Origin: an uncultured Caulobacteraceae bacterium
GTDB taxonomy: Bacteria > Pseudomonadota > Alphaproteobacteria > Caulobacterales > Caulobacteraceae
Assembly (NCBI GenBank): GCA_903872075.1
Contig: CAIQJF010000088.1
Location: forward strand, 1 to 64,000
Reading direction: 5' to 3'
DNA: 64,000 nucleotides
The translations under genes were made by a program, and so were the position numbers. Position 1 is the stretch's first letter. Each line of letters opens with the position of its first letter. Shown piece by piece: positions 54,026 to 63,693 of the stretch. Under the pieces are notes generated by a model, which had not been told where the DNA came from, made no database searches, and was given only the letters and a program-made list of their open reading frames with translations.

Positions 54026-54098
54026 GGCGCACCTGCGACCGATTCTGTCGTAAATCGATCCTAAACCTTGGGCCCAGACGCACAAGGAGACGCCACCG

Positions 54099-54356
54099 AT
54101 GGATCCCGCCTTTTTCGCCCTGTGGCTGATGAGCCTCGTGGTGGTCGCCGCCATGGGCCTTCGCTTCGCTCTGCGGGCGAGCCTGACCCTGTGGTTCCTG
54201 GCGGGTGAGGGGATCGAGGCCGCCGCCCTGCGCGCGCGCCGAATTCGCCGCGTCCCGTTTCGGACGGTGGCCCGCGCGCCCATCCGCATCGTCGCGCTCC
54301 GCCGGCGCGAGGCCTGGGCCTGCCGATCGGGCGCTGACTCCCGCCGCGCGGCGTGA
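54099..54356 (+). CDS. Small single-pass membrane protein
   Basis: An 85-residue protein with an N-terminal hydrophobic helix (FALWLMSLVVVAAMGLRFAL) and a second hydrophobic patch, then a very basic Arg-rich tail. AAGGAGA lies 9-10 nt before the ATG, which supports real translation. No family is recognised. It is divergent from the WYL gene across 73 nt. Confidence 0.55.
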   Translation: MDPAFFALWLMSLVVVAAMGLRFALRASLTLWFLAGEGIEAAALRARRIRRVPFRTVARAPIRIVALRRREAWACRSGADSRRAA

Positions 54357-54401
54357 CCTGATGGCGACCGGGCCCCGCGGGGCCGAATCGGAGCGGCCGT
54401 C

Positions 54402-55109
54402 ATGCGCCTGAGAGTGATCGACATCGAGACCACCGGTCAGGCGCCGCCGGCCGAGATCATCGAATTCGGCCGGGTGGATGTGACCCTTGAAGCGGGCGGG
54501 CTCTGGCATGTGGGCAAGCCCATGGCGAGACTCTACCTGCCGCTGAACGGCATTCCGGCCGAGACGATGGCCGTACACCATCTTACCGAGGCGATCATCG
54601 GCCCCGACGCGGTTGTCTGCGATTCGGAGAAGCTGCGTATGGCGGTTTGGGCGGCCGGCGACCCTGATGTGCTGGTGGCCCACAACAGCGCCTTCGAGGA
54701 GAGCTTCATCCCCGCGGCGATCACCGCTCCCGTTCCCTGGATCTGCACCTACAAGGCGGCCCTGCGGGTCTGGCCCGAGGCGCCGCGCCATTCAAATCAG
54801 GTGCTGCGCTACTGGCGCGGTCTCGATCTCGACGCCGATCTGGCCATGCCGCCGCACCGCGCCGCGCCGGACGCCTATGTCACCGCCATGGTGCTGATCG
54901 AGCTCCTGAAATCCGCGTCGGTTGACGAGATGGTCGCCTGGACCAAGGAGCCCAAGCTCCTGCCGACAATCCCGTTCGGCAAGCACCGCGGCCTGACCTG
55001 GGCCGAGGCGCCCCTCGACTATCTGCAGTGGGTGACCCGCCAGAGCGACATGGATCCGGACGTGGTCTGGAACGCGCAGCGGGCGCTTCAGGCGCGCAAA
55101 TCCGCCTGA
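54402..55109 (+). CDS. DnaQ-like 3'-5' exonuclease with C-terminal DUF3820-type domain
   Basis: A 235-residue DEDDh nuclease. RVIDIETTGQAP carries the first Asp-Glu pair, LVAHNSAFEE the second Asp position region, and HRAAPDAYVT the last His-Asp. Residues about 195-220 (IPFGKHRGLTWAEAPLDYLQW) form a small domain found after exonuclease domains in this subgroup. It would trim DNA or RNA 3' ends; its context near a WYL regulator is suggestive but weak. Confidence 0.85.
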   Translation: MRLRVIDIETTGQAPPAEIIEFGRVDVTLEAGGLWHVGKPMARLYLPLNGIPAETMAVHHLTEAIIGPDAVVCDSEKLRMAVWAAGDPDVLVAHNSAFEESFIPAAITAPVPWICTYKAALRVWPEAPRHSNQVLRYWRGLDLDADLAMPPHRAAPDAYVTAMVLIELLKSASVDEMVAWTKEPKLLPTIPFGKHRGLTWAEAPLDYLQWVTRQSDMDPDVVWNAQRALQARKSA

Positions 55110-55116
55110 TCGCGGA

Positions 55117-56121
55117 CTAGCGCGTCTGAACGGCGCGGAGCAGGCGCCTGGCGTTGTCGGCCAGCGGGGCGTTGCTGGCGGGCGCCACGAACCGGTCAGG
55201 CGCGTCCCAGCCGGCGAAATTCGTCCCATAAACCAGGCGGCTCACGCCCACGCGCTCGACCAGCAGATCCACAGCCCGCGTGTCGTGCATGTGGATGTCG
55301 TACCACAGCCGGCCGAGTTGTTCGGCGAAGGCGTGCTCGCCCTTGAGATGGTCGCCCGCCCACGCCCGCTTGTGCGAGGCGTGCTCGAGCCGCCCCCAGA
55401 CCAGGGCGATCGCGCCGCCGCCATGGCTGATGCAGATATCGAGCGTCGGATGGCGATGGATCACGCCGCCGAACAGCAGGGTTGCGACCGCGACGGTCTC
55501 CTGGGCGGTGAAGCCGGCCATGATGTCCAGCTCATAGCGACGCAGGGCGGGGGAGCCCGGCGGGCCGTCGATTCCGGCGGGCGCGGGGTGGATGAAAAGC
55601 GGGATGTTCAGGTCGGTGACCGCCTCATAGAACGCGTCCATGGCCGGGTCGTCCAGGCCGTGCGGCATGTCGGGGCCGATGTAGGCGGCCAACATGCCCA
55701 GGTCACGCACCGCCCGCCGAAGTTCCGCGATCGCGGCCGGAATGTCCTGCATCGGCAGGGCCGCGGCGCCGCCCAGGCGGCCCGGGCAGTGCGCCACAAC
55801 CTTCGCCAGAGCGTCGTTGTGCGTACGGCAGAAGGCGATCGCCTCGGGTGCGGGGATGTAGTGGAAATAGGTCAGAGGGTTGGGCGAGAGGAGCTGCCAG
55901 TCGATGCCGGCTTCGGTCATCCGCCGCAGGCGTAGATCGACGTCCATGAAGGCGCTGCCGCGATAACGGACGTTGCGCAGTCTGTAGTCGCCGATGCGGA
56001 AGACCGGCGCCCCGTCGGCGTCGGTGAACAGTTCGGGACCGAAGCGGCCCGCCGCGCCGAACGTCTCCTCCAGTACGGCGTGGGCGTGGATATCGACCAC
56101 GCGCGCGTCCAGCAGACTCAT
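55117..56121 (-). CDS. Amidohydrolase-2 family metal-dependent hydrolase/decarboxylase
   Basis: A 334-residue TIM-barrel enzyme of the ACMSD/gamma-resorcylate decarboxylase-like family. VVDIHAHAVLEETF gives the HxH metal pair, PLFIHPAPA a third ligand, CISHGGGAIAL the fourth and YGTNFAGWD the late segment, where an Asn stands in place of the frequent Asp. ATG 56121 has GGAGGG upstream. It faces the molybdenum hydroxylase operon across a 138-nt promoter region and probably acts in the same degradation route. Confidence 0.87.
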   Translation of the reverse strand: MSLLDARVVDIHAHAVLEETFGAAGRFGPELFTDADGAPVFRIGDYRLRNVRYRGSAFMDVDLRLRRMTEAGIDWQLLSPNPLTYFHYIPAPEAIAFCRTHNDALAKVVAHCPGRLGGAAALPMQDIPAAIAELRRAVRDLGMLAAYIGPDMPHGLDDPAMDAFYEAVTDLNIPLFIHPAPAGIDGPPGSPALRRYELDIMAGFTAQETVAVATLLFGGVIHRHPTLDICISHGGGAIALVWGRLEHASHKRAWAGDHLKGEHAFAEQLGRLWYDIHMHDTRAVDLLVERVGVSRLVYGTNFAGWDAPDRFVAPASNAPLADNARRLLRAVQTR

Positions 56122-56180
56122 GCGCACCCTCCCGTCCTGTTGTGTCGTCACCGCGGACGGCGCGCTTTGGGGAAGAATAT

Positions 56181-56192
56181 ATCGACTTCGAT
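56181..56192. promoter_or_regulatory. 12-bp perfect inverted repeat, candidate MarR operator
   Basis: ATCGA-CT-TCGAT lies in a locally AT-rich patch in the divergent region, 60 nt before the amidohydrolase start and 68 nt before the hydroxylase start. Its length and symmetry fit MarR-family binding sites. The MarR gene in the same operon makes it a candidate autoregulatory operator. Confidence 0.4.
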
Positions 56193-56259
56193 TGTTTTTG
56201 CCATCGCCGCCCGACCGCCCTAGGCTGCGGTCAGGAAACGCCCAGCGAACGAGTGAAAC

Positions 56260-56730
56260 ATGACCGTCGCCCTGCGGGTCAACGGCGAGGACGTCCGGAT
56301 TGACGTCACCGACCGGACCCTGCTCATCCATGCCCTGCGCGATCATCTGCGCCTCACCGGCGCACACATGGGGTGTGACACCAGCCAGTGCGGGGCCTGC
56401 ACCGTGCTGGTTGATGGGGTGGCGGTGAAGAGCTGCGCCATGCTCGCCGGCCAGGCCGACGGCTGCGAGGTGGTCACCATCGAAGGTCTCGCCCGGGACG
56501 GCGCGCTTCATCCGATGCAGGCGGCGTTCGCCGAACATCATGGCCTGCAGTGTGGGTTCTGCACGCCGGGGATGATCATGCTGGGCATCGATCTCGTCCG
56601 CCGGCGGGGCGCCGCGGACGAGGCGACAGTCCGGTCCGAGCTCGCCGGCAACCTCTGCCGCTGCACGGGATATCAGAACATCGTCAAGGCGATCGCCGCT
56701 GGCGCGCGCGACATGGCGGGTGCGGCGTGA
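56260..56730 (+). CDS. Molybdenum hydroxylase small [2Fe-2S] subunit (CoxS-like)
   Basis: A 156-residue iron-sulfur subunit of the xanthine dehydrogenase/CO dehydrogenase family. The N-terminal plant-type cluster lies in [15 protein letters not shown] with a later SCAML cysteine. The C-terminal cluster is CGFCTPGM and LCRCTGYQ. It passes electrons from the Mo site to FAD. The stop overlaps the large-subunit GTG by 4 nt (GTGA). Confidence 0.94.
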   Translation: MTVALRVNGEDVRIDVTDRTLLIHALRDHLRLTGAHMGCDTSQCGACTVLVDGVAVKSCAMLAGQADGCEVVTIEGLARDGALHPMQAAFAEHHGLQCGFCTPGMIMLGIDLVRRRGAADEATVRSELAGNLCRCTGYQNIVKAIAAGARDMAGAA

Positions 56731-59087
56731 ACCAGGTTCCCATGGGCCGCAATTTCGGCCGGCCGGTGCGCCGGCTCGAGGACGGCCGTTTCATCCAGGG
56801 CAACGGCCGGTTCGTCGACGATGTGATCCTGCCGCGCCAGACCTACGCCGCCTTCGTCCGCTCCCCCTACGCCCATGCCCGAATCACCGGGCTCGATGCG
56901 GCGCCTGCGCTTCAGATGCCGGGAGTGGTCCGGGTGATGACCGCCGCCGATCTTGCCGGCGCGCCCGACATGCCCTGCGGCTGGATGATCCATTCCCGCG
57001 ACGGCGCCGAGATGAAGGTGGGCTCGCGCCCCCTGCTGGCCTCGGACACCGTGCGTTACGTGGGCGAGCCGGTCGCGGTGGTGGTGGCCGAGAGCCGCGA
57101 TCAGGCGCGTGACGCGGCCGAGGCGGTCGCCGTCGACTATGACGAGCTGCCGGTGGTGGTGGACTGCGGCGACGCCATGGCGCCGGGCATGCCCCAGCTC
57201 CACCCGGCGATCTCCGACAACCTGGCCTATGACTGGGAACTGGGTGACGAAGCCGCCGTCGACGCCGCGCTCGCCGTCGCCGCGCACCGGGTCGAGCTGA
57301 CCCTCCGCAACAACCGGCTGATCCCCAACGCCATGGAGCCGCGGGCCTGCAACGCCGACTGGGATGCGCAGGACGAAAAGCTCACCGTCTGGATGACCCA
57401 CCAGAACCCGTTCGGCATGCGCACCCTCTATTCGGCCTATTACGGCCTCGCCGCCGAGCACAGCCTGCGGATCGTCTCGCCCGACGTGGGCGGCGGCTTC
57501 GGAGCCAAGGCGCCCAACTATCCCGAGGAGGTCGTGGTCGCCTTCGCGGCCAAGCTGGTGCGCCGGCCGGTGAAATGGACCGCCGATCGCACCGAGGCCT
57601 TCCTCACGGACGCCCATGGCCGCGATCATCTGACAACGGCGACCCTGGGCCTGGACGCTGAGGGGCGCTTCCTGGCGCTGAAGGTCGACACCATCGCCAA
57701 TATGGGCGGCTATCTCTCCACCACCGGCTCACTGATCCCGACCTATATGTACGGGACCATGCTGTCGGGGCAGTACGTCATCCCGGCGATCCATTGCCGG
57801 ACGCGGGCCGTCTACACCAACACCTGTCCTGTCGACGCCTACCGCGGCGCGGGGCGGCCCGAGGCGGCCTATGTCGTCGAGCGAATCGTCAATGTCGCGG
57901 CCAGGGCGATCGGCGTCGACCAGGCCGAAATCCGCCGCCGCAACTTCATCCGCGACTTTCCCTATCAGACTCCGGTTCTGTTCGAATACGACAGCGGCGA
58001 CTATGAGGGCAGCCTGAACCAGGCGCTGGCGCTCTCCGACTATGCCGGTTTCCCCGCCCGCAAGGCCGAGGCGGCGGCGCGCGGCAAGCTGCGGGGAATC
58101 GGCGTGGCGGCCTATGTGGAGGCCTGCGGCATCGGCCCCTCCGCCATACTGGCCAAGCTCGGCGGCGGCGCTGGGATGTGGGATTCGGCCGAGGTCCGGG
58201 TCAATCCTGTCGGCACGGTCGAGGTTCTCAGCGGCGCTCACTCCCACGGTCAGGGTCACGCCACGACCCTCGCCCAGCTCGTCGCCGACCGCTTCGGCGT
58301 TCCGATCGAGTCCATCCGCATCGTCCAGGGCGACACCGACCGCATCCAGGCGGGGACAGGCACCTACGGGTCGCGCGCGTCGGTGGGCATGTCGGCGACG
58401 TTCAACGCCTGCGAGAAGATCATCGCCAAGGGTAGGCGCATCTGCGCGCACCTGCTCCAGGTCCCCGAAGACAGCGTCCGCTTCGCCGATGGCGTGTTCG
58501 CCAGCGCGGCCACCAACAAGACGATCCCCTTCGGTGAGATGGCCGCCGCCGCCCATGCGGCCAACGCCTTTCCGACCCGCGAGATCGAGCCGGGGCTGGT
58601 GGAGTCCAGCTTCTTCGACCCGCCGAACTTCACCTATCCCTCGGGGGTCTATGTGGCGGAGGTGGAGATCGATCCGCTCACCGGCGTCACCGAGGTCGCG
58701 GCCTTTTCGGCGGCCGACGACTTCGGGATCATCGCCAATCCGATGATCGTCGAGGGCCAGATTCACGGCGGTCTCACCCAGGGCATTGGCCAGGCGCTGT
58801 GGGAGGAATGCCGCTACGATCCCGACACCGCCCAGCTGATTACCGCCTCCTATCTGGATTACGGCATGCCGCGAGCCGACGGTCTGCCCGAGTTCCGCCT
58901 CGCCTTCGGCTGCGCACCATCGCCGTCAAATCCGCTGGGGATGAAGGGCTGCGGGGAGGCGGGCGCGATCGGCTCGCCGCCGGCGGTGATCAATGCGATC
59001 TGCGACGCCCTGGCCATCGACCATCTCGACATGCCCGCCCGGCCGGAGAAGGTCTGGCGGCTGCTCCATCCGAAGGCCGCCGGCTGA
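56727..59087 (+). CDS. Molybdenum hydroxylase large (molybdopterin) subunit
   Basis: A 786-residue catalytic subunit. The early segment [22 protein letters not shown] is family-typical. The active-site loop reads [12 protein letters not shown], the form II pattern, not the AYRCSFR loop of true CO dehydrogenase. The proposed catalytic glutamate is in [12 protein letters not shown]. It should hydroxylate an N-heterocyclic or aldehyde substrate. GTG 56727 overlaps the small-subunit stop. The substrate is unknown. Confidence 0.94.
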   Translation: MNQVPMGRNFGRPVRRLEDGRFIQGNGRFVDDVILPRQTYAAFVRSPYAHARITGLDAAPALQMPGVVRVMTAADLAGAPDMPCGWMIHSRDGAEMKVGSRPLLASDTVRYVGEPVAVVVAESRDQARDAAEAVAVDYDELPVVVDCGDAMAPGMPQLHPAISDNLAYDWELGDEAAVDAALAVAAHRVELTLRNNRLIPNAMEPRACNADWDAQDEKLTVWMTHQNPFGMRTLYSAYYGLAAEHSLRIVSPDVGGGFGAKAPNYPEEVVVAFAAKLVRRPVKWTADRTEAFLTDAHGRDHLTTATLGLDAEGRFLALKVDTIANMGGYLSTTGSLIPTYMYGTMLSGQYVIPAIHCRTRAVYTNTCPVDAYRGAGRPEAAYVVERIVNVAARAIGVDQAEIRRRNFIRDFPYQTPVLFEYDSGDYEGSLNQALALSDYAGFPARKAEAAARGKLRGIGVAAYVEACGIGPSAILAKLGGGAGMWDSAEVRVNPVGTVEVLSGAHSHGQGHATTLAQLVADRFGVPIESIRIVQGDTDRIQAGTGTYGSRASVGMSATFNACEKIIAKGRRICAHLLQVPEDSVRFADGVFASAATNKTIPFGEMAAAAHAANAFPTREIEPGLVESSFFDPPNFTYPSGVYVAEVEIDPLTGVTEVAAFSAADDFGIIANPMIVEGQIHGGLTQGIGQALWEECRYDPDTAQLITASYLDYGMPRADGLPEFRLAFGCAPSPSNPLGMKGCGEAGAIGSPPAVINAICDALAIDHLDMPARPEKVWRLLHPKAAG

Positions 59088-59884
59088 TGTACGATCTTGC
59101 CTATGTCCGGCCGGGTGGCCTCGCCGAGGCCACGGCCCTGCTCGAAGCCGACGAGAACGCCACCGCGCTGGCCGGTGGCCAGACCCTGTTGCCCGTGCTC
59201 CGCGCGCGCCTGGCCTCGCCATCGCGGCTGGTGGACGTGGCCCGTCTGGCGGAGCTCAAGGGCATGGCGCTTGACGGTGACCGGGTGGTGATCGGCGCGG
59301 CGGAAACCCACGCGGCGGTCTCGCAGAGCCCGGTCGTCGCCGGCGCGATTCCCGCCCTGGGGCGGCTGGCCGGCGGCATCGGCGATCCGCAGGTGCGGAA
59401 CCGCGGCACCCTCGGCGGCGCGATCGCCAACAACGATCCGGCCGCCTGCTATCCGTCGGCCGCCCTGGCGCTGGACGCCGTGATCCGCACCACGCGGCGT
59501 GAGATCGCGGCGGCCGATTTCTTCACCGACCTGTTCTCCACCGCGCTCGAACCCGGGGAGCTGGTGACGGCCGTGATGTTTCCGCGCTGTGCGCAAGCGG
59601 CCTATGTGAAGTTCCCGAATCCGGCCTCGCGTTTCGCCCTGATCGGGGTCTTCGCGGCGCGAACCGCGGCCGGGATGCGCATCGCGGTCACCGGCGCGGG
59701 CGCGGGCGTCTTCCGCTGGCGCGAGGCCGAGCTGCGGATTGACGCTGGCGGCGGGGTCGCCGACCTTGACGATCTCGCTCTGCCCGAGGACGCCTTCACC
59801 AGCGACCTTCATGGCTCGGCCGACTATCGGATGCATCTCGCCCGCGTCATGACCGGGCGGGCGATCGCCGCCGTCGATGCCTAG
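59087..59884 (+). CDS. Molybdenum hydroxylase FAD-binding subunit (CoxM-like)
   Basis: A 265-residue FAD subunit with ALAGGQTLLPVLRARLASP and IGDPQVRNRGTLGGAIANND, the two FAD-binding segments of the family. It accepts electrons from the small subunit. ATG 59087 shares one base with the large-subunit stop and the 3' end overlaps the MarR gene by 8 nt, so subunit and regulator are co-translated. Confidence 0.94.
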   Translation: MYDLAYVRPGGLAEATALLEADENATALAGGQTLLPVLRARLASPSRLVDVARLAELKGMALDGDRVVIGAAETHAAVSQSPVVAGAIPALGRLAGGIGDPQVRNRGTLGGAIANNDPAACYPSAALALDAVIRTTRREIAAADFFTDLFSTALEPGELVTAVMFPRCAQAAYVKFPNPASRFALIGVFAARTAAGMRIAVTGAGAGVFRWREAELRIDAGGGVADLDDLALPEDAFTSDLHGSADYRMHLARVMTGRAIAAVDA

Positions 59885-60359
59885 GACCGGGCCGGCCGAC
59901 ACTCTGGACGAGGCGCCGGTCGAGGGGCGCTACTCGTTCCTCATCCACCGGATCAACGCGCACCTCGCCAGGCTGTGCAACCCGATGTTCCGGCGCTGGC
60001 GTGTGGATATCGATCTGGCGCGCCTGCTGGCCGTGCTCGATGAGCGGGGCGCGATGGCGGCCGGGGAGATCGTGCGGGTGATGGCGCTGCCGCAGTCGAC
60101 CATCTCGCACCAGGTCAAACGGCTGGAAAAGCTGGGCTATGTCCGCCGCACGTCCGACCTGCGGGATTCACGGATCGTCACGGTCACCTTGACCGAGGCT
60201 GGACATGGGGTCGCGCGGGACTCCAACCGGCTGAGCCGGCAGGTGACATCCATCCTGGAGGCGGCCCTGGGCGACATGGACCGCCGCGCCTTCGCCGCCG
60301 CCCTCGGCCGGGTCGACGCCGGGCTCACCGCGCGCCGCAGCCTGGGCGACGCGCCGTGA
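59877..60359 (+). CDS. MarR family transcriptional regulator
   Basis: A 160-residue winged-helix regulator. AAGEIVRVMALPQSTISHQV is the recognition region, GYVRRTSDLRDSRIVTVTLT the wing. It probably responds to the pathway substrate. It overlaps the CoxM-like gene by 8 nt and precedes the amidohydrolase by 27 nt; the inverted repeat at 56181 is its likely site. Confidence 0.9.
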   Translation: MPRTGPADTLDEAPVEGRYSFLIHRINAHLARLCNPMFRRWRVDIDLARLLAVLDERGAMAAGEIVRVMALPQSTISHQVKRLEKLGYVRRTSDLRDSRIVTVTLTEAGHGVARDSNRLSRQVTSILEAALGDMDRRAFAAALGRVDAGLTARRSLGDAP

Positions 60360-60386
60360 GCGGCCGGACATCGAAGGGGCTGCCTC

Positions 60387-61742
60387 ATGCCGGCTGACGC
60401 GGTTCTGATCGAGAACGGCCTGGTGTTCGACGGGACCGGGACGCCAGCGTCTGTGGCGCCCGTCGCGTTCGACAAGATCATCCGCGCCGTCGGGCCGGCG
60501 GCGCTGGACTGGGCGCGGGACCAGGCGGACGTCCGCCGGATCGACGCCAACGGCATGACGGTGATGCCGGGCCTGATCGACGCCCATTGCCACATCAGCT
60601 TCGACGAGCCGCATTCCAACGACGAACTGTTCTTTCATCGCCGGGAGGGCCTGGCGGCCATCGTGGCCGCCTACAACGCCCGCAAGGTTCTGCGCGCCGG
60701 GGTGACGAGCCTGTTCGACGCCGACTCCATCTTCTCCGTCTCCCTCGACCTTCGTGACGCCATCGAGGCCGGCATCGCGGAGGGTCCGCACATGGCCTGC
60801 GGCGGCAATGCGCTGTTCACCTCCGTCGGCGGCACGGCGGGCATGCTCGTCCCCGACGAGGGGGCGATCGGCTATCTCAAGGTGACGCGGACGCGGGACG
60901 AGATCGTCGCCGAGATCCGGCGCCAGGCCAAGCGCGGCGTCGACTGGATCAAGATCCACGTGACCGGGATCATCCCCCGGCAAAAGGCTTCCGGTGAAAT
61001 CCAGGTGTGGAACCGCGACGAGCTTCAGCTCGCCGCAGACACGGCCCACGAACTCGGCCTACCGATCGTCGGCCATTGCCGCAACGCCTCGAGCACGCGC
61101 GACGCCGCGCGCGCCGGCTTTGACATGATCCTGCACGCCACCTTCATGGACGACGCGGCCCTGGCGGCGGTGGTGGATCGCAAGGTTCCCATCGTGCCGT
61201 CCCTGACCTTCCAGGCCGTGCTGGCCGAGCATGGCGATCGCGTGGGCGCGAACCCCGAGCTGCGCGAGACCTTCCGGCGCGAGATCGCCGAGGGCGGCCG
61301 TGCGCTCCGTCAGGCCTACGACGCCGGCGTGCCCCTGCTGTGCGGCAGCGAGAGCGGTTTCTCGATCACCCCCTATGGCGAGTGGCACTGGCGGGAGCTT
61401 CAGGTCCTGGTGGAGGATCTCGGCCTCACGCCGCTGCAGGCCCTGGCCTGCGCCACGGGCGAGGGCGCGCGGGCGTTCGGCCGGCCGGGTCAGCTAGGCC
61501 TGCTCAAGCCCGGCCTGCCGGCGGACGTGATCGTCGTCCGGGGCGACGCGACGACGGATGTCACCCTGCTCGGCCGGCCGGGGGGGCTCGCCCACGTCTT
61601 CAAGGACGGCGTCCGCATTGACACCGAGACCCCGACGCCGCCCCGGGGACCTCTGCCCTCCTGGCGGGTCAGCGCTTTTTCCGCGGCGCCGGCCACCCGC
61701 GCGGCCACGCTTGGCTGGGACAGCGACGGGGAGGATCGATGA
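60387..61742 (+). CDS. Amidohydrolase family metal-dependent hydrolase
   Basis: A 451-residue imidazolonepropionase-like amidohydrolase. VMPGLIDAHCHISF is the HxH motif, WIKIHVTG the likely carbamylated-lysine region, LPIVGHCRN and LHATF the histidine ligands. The canonical late Asp is replaced by Glu in LLCGSESGFS. It would hydrolyse a cyclic amide, lactam or ester of the substrate. The stop overlaps the P450 start by 4 nt. Confidence 0.85.
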   Translation: MPADAVLIENGLVFDGTGTPASVAPVAFDKIIRAVGPAALDWARDQADVRRIDANGMTVMPGLIDAHCHISFDEPHSNDELFFHRREGLAAIVAAYNARKVLRAGVTSLFDADSIFSVSLDLRDAIEAGIAEGPHMACGGNALFTSVGGTAGMLVPDEGAIGYLKVTRTRDEIVAEIRRQAKRGVDWIKIHVTGIIPRQKASGEIQVWNRDELQLAADTAHELGLPIVGHCRNASSTRDAARAGFDMILHATFMDDAALAAVVDRKVPIVPSLTFQAVLAEHGDRVGANPELRETFRREIAEGGRALRQAYDAGVPLLCGSESGFSITPYGEWHWRELQVLVEDLGLTPLQALACATGEGARAFGRPGQLGLLKPGLPADVIVVRGDATTDVTLLGRPGGLAHVFKDGVRIDTETPTPPRGPLPSWRVSAFSAAPATRAATLGWDSDGEDR

Positions 61743-62953
61743 GCGTCCATCAGATCGACGACTTCGCCGGTTGCGTACATGCGCTGAAACAGGCCGACCT
61801 GCGGCAGGCGCTCTATGACGAGGCGGAGATCCTCATGGCCCGGGCCGTGGTGAACCTGCACGGGGCCGAGCACCGGGCGCGGCGCGAGGTCGAGGCCACC
61901 GTGTTCCGCAAAGACGTCTTCCTGCACTATGAAAAGGTCGTGCTGCCCCAGGTCCTCGACGAGACCCTCGCCCCGTTCCTGGCGGCCGGGCGTGGGGACC
62001 TGAAGGAGATCGGCTACCGGATTCTGCTGAACCTGACGGTGGATTTCACCGGCGTCGAACGTCCCGAGCGCAGCGCCGCGGAAACCACCCGCCTTTTGGA
62101 TCTGATGCGGGAGTTCAGTCTTGCCCCGACCCTCGGTCAGTCGCGGCTGGAGGACACCGGGCCGCTGAAGGCCCGCATCGGCAAGGCCATCGGCGAATTC
62201 GACAACGCCTTCTTCCGCGCCTCCCTGGAGCGGCGGCAAGGGCTGCTGGCGGACGTCGAGGCCGGCCGCCTGCTGCGGGAGGCGCTGCCGCGGGACGTGC
62301 TCATGGCGCTGGTTCAGGCGGGGGGAAGCCTGGCCATGCCGCGGGACGAGATTCTCAAGGAGGTGATCTACTTCCTGATGGCCGGCGCCCACACCTCGAT
62401 CGACGCCCTGACCCATGCCGTCGACGACATGCTCGGCTGGTTCGCGGCCCATCCCGGCGACCGGGCCCGTCTGCGCCGCGATCCGTTTTTCGCCCAGGCC
62501 TGTGTGTTCGAGAGCCTGCGGCTCAATCCCTCCAGCCCGGTGGCCCAGCGGCGCGCGCTGTGCCCGATGGATCTGGGCGGCGCCGAGGCCGCGCCGGGAG
62601 ATCTTGTGGTGGTCAATCTCCACGCCGCCAACCGCAACGCCAGCCTGTTCGGCGACAACCCCGACGCCTTCAATCCAGACCGGCCGCCACCCGTGGGCCA
62701 GCTTCCCTACGGCCTGTCGATGGGCTTTGGGGCTCACGCCTGTCTGGGTCGCAACCTGGCGGTCGGCGTGGTGGCGCGCCCGGGCGCCGACCCGGCGCAG
62801 CACCAGTACGGGACCGTCCCGCTGATCGTCGACGCCCTGTTCCGGGCCGGCGTGGCGCCCGACCCGGAGCGGCCGCCGCGCCGCGACGAGACGGTCACCC
62901 GCGCGGTCTGGACGGACTATCCCGTGGTGTTCGCCGAGGAGTCCGGCTCTTGA
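61739..62953 (+). CDS. Cytochrome P450
   Basis: A 404-residue class I-type bacterial P450. The I helix shows MAGAHTS, the K helix ESLR, and the heme loop MGFGAHACLGRNLA with Cys335. The N-terminus is short and begins near the C helix (HGAEHRARREVEATVF), as in a proteobacterial subgroup with a compact N-terminus and an unusual C-terminus (YPVVFAEES). It needs an external ferredoxin. Co-translated with the flanking amidohydrolase and SDR genes. Confidence 0.9.
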   Translation: MSVHQIDDFAGCVHALKQADLRQALYDEAEILMARAVVNLHGAEHRARREVEATVFRKDVFLHYEKVVLPQVLDETLAPFLAAGRGDLKEIGYRILLNLTVDFTGVERPERSAAETTRLLDLMREFSLAPTLGQSRLEDTGPLKARIGKAIGEFDNAFFRASLERRQGLLADVEAGRLLREALPRDVLMALVQAGGSLAMPRDEILKEVIYFLMAGAHTSIDALTHAVDDMLGWFAAHPGDRARLRRDPFFAQACVFESLRLNPSSPVAQRRALCPMDLGGAEAAPGDLVVVNLHAANRNASLFGDNPDAFNPDRPPPVGQLPYGLSMGFGAHACLGRNLAVGVVARPGADPAQHQYGTVPLIVDALFRAGVAPDPERPPRRDETVTRAVWTDYPVVFAEESGS

Positions 62954-63693
62954 CCCGTCAGGCCATCGTCACTGGCGGAGCGGCCGGAATCGGCGCCGAA
63001 ATCTGCGCCGCCCTGGCGGCCGCGGGGTATCGCGTGGGCGTGCTGGACCGCGATGGCGACGCCGCGCGGGCGACGGCGGCGCGGCTGCCGGGGGCGGTAG
63101 GCCTGACAGCCGACGTCACCGACGCGGCCCAGGTCACGGCGGCTTTCGATAGCTTCGGGGCGACGCCGGATCTGCTCGTGGCCAATGCCGGGATCGTGCG
63201 GTTCGGCCTGCTGGCGGACCAGACGCCCGAGGACTTCCGGAAGGTGATCGAGGTCAATCTGGTGGGCGCCTTCATCACCGCGCGGGAAGCGGTGCGCCGC
63301 ATGCTGCCGAATGGCGGCGGACATCTGATCGGCCTGACCTCCATCAACGCCTACGGACCGGGGCCCGGCGCGGGCGCCTATCCGGCGGCCAAGAGCGGTC
63401 TGTTGCAACTCATGCGGCAGTTCGCGGTTGAGTACGGCGGGCAGGGCGTCCGCGCCAACACCATCGCGCCGGGGTTCATCGACGGCGGCATGTCTGCGCC
63501 GATCTATGCCGATCCCAAGGTCCGGGCGATCCGCAGCGGCGGGGTGCCGCTCGGGCGGCTCGGCACGCCGGCCGATGTGGCCGCGGCGGTGCTGTTCCTC
63601 GACTCGCCGGGCGCCGGCTACATCACCGGGCAGGATCTGGTCGTGGATGGCGGGGTGACCCATGCGGTGCTCAGGAACCTGCCGCGCGAATGA
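62950..63693 (+). CDS. Short-chain dehydrogenase/reductase
   Basis: A 247-residue classical SDR with TGGAAGIGAEI, ANAGIVRFG, and the YPAAKSGLLQ catalytic Tyr/Lys. GQDLVVDGGV closes the fold. It probably oxidises or reduces an intermediate of the pathway. The start is TTG at 62950, overlapping the P450 stop by 4 nt (TTGA). The stop overlaps the ThuA-like start by 4 nt. Confidence 0.88.
   Translation: MTRQAIVTGGAAGIGAEICAALAAAGYRVGVLDRDGDAARATAARLPGAVGLTADVTDAAQVTAAFDSFGATPDLLVANAGIVRFGLLADQTPEDFRKVIEVNLVGAFITAREAVRRMLPNGGGHLIGLTSINAYGPGPGAGAYPAAKSGLLQLMRQFAVEYGGQGVRANTIAPGFIDGGMSAPIYADPKVRAIRSGGVPLGRLGTPADVAAAVLFLDSPGAGYITGQDLVVDGGVTHAVLRNLPRE

Noticed and set aside
56727-59087. Aerobic carbon monoxide dehydrogenase
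   Set aside because: The large subunit loop is AYRGAGR rather than the AYRCSFR of true CO dehydrogenase, so the enzyme is a form II-type hydroxylase with another substrate.
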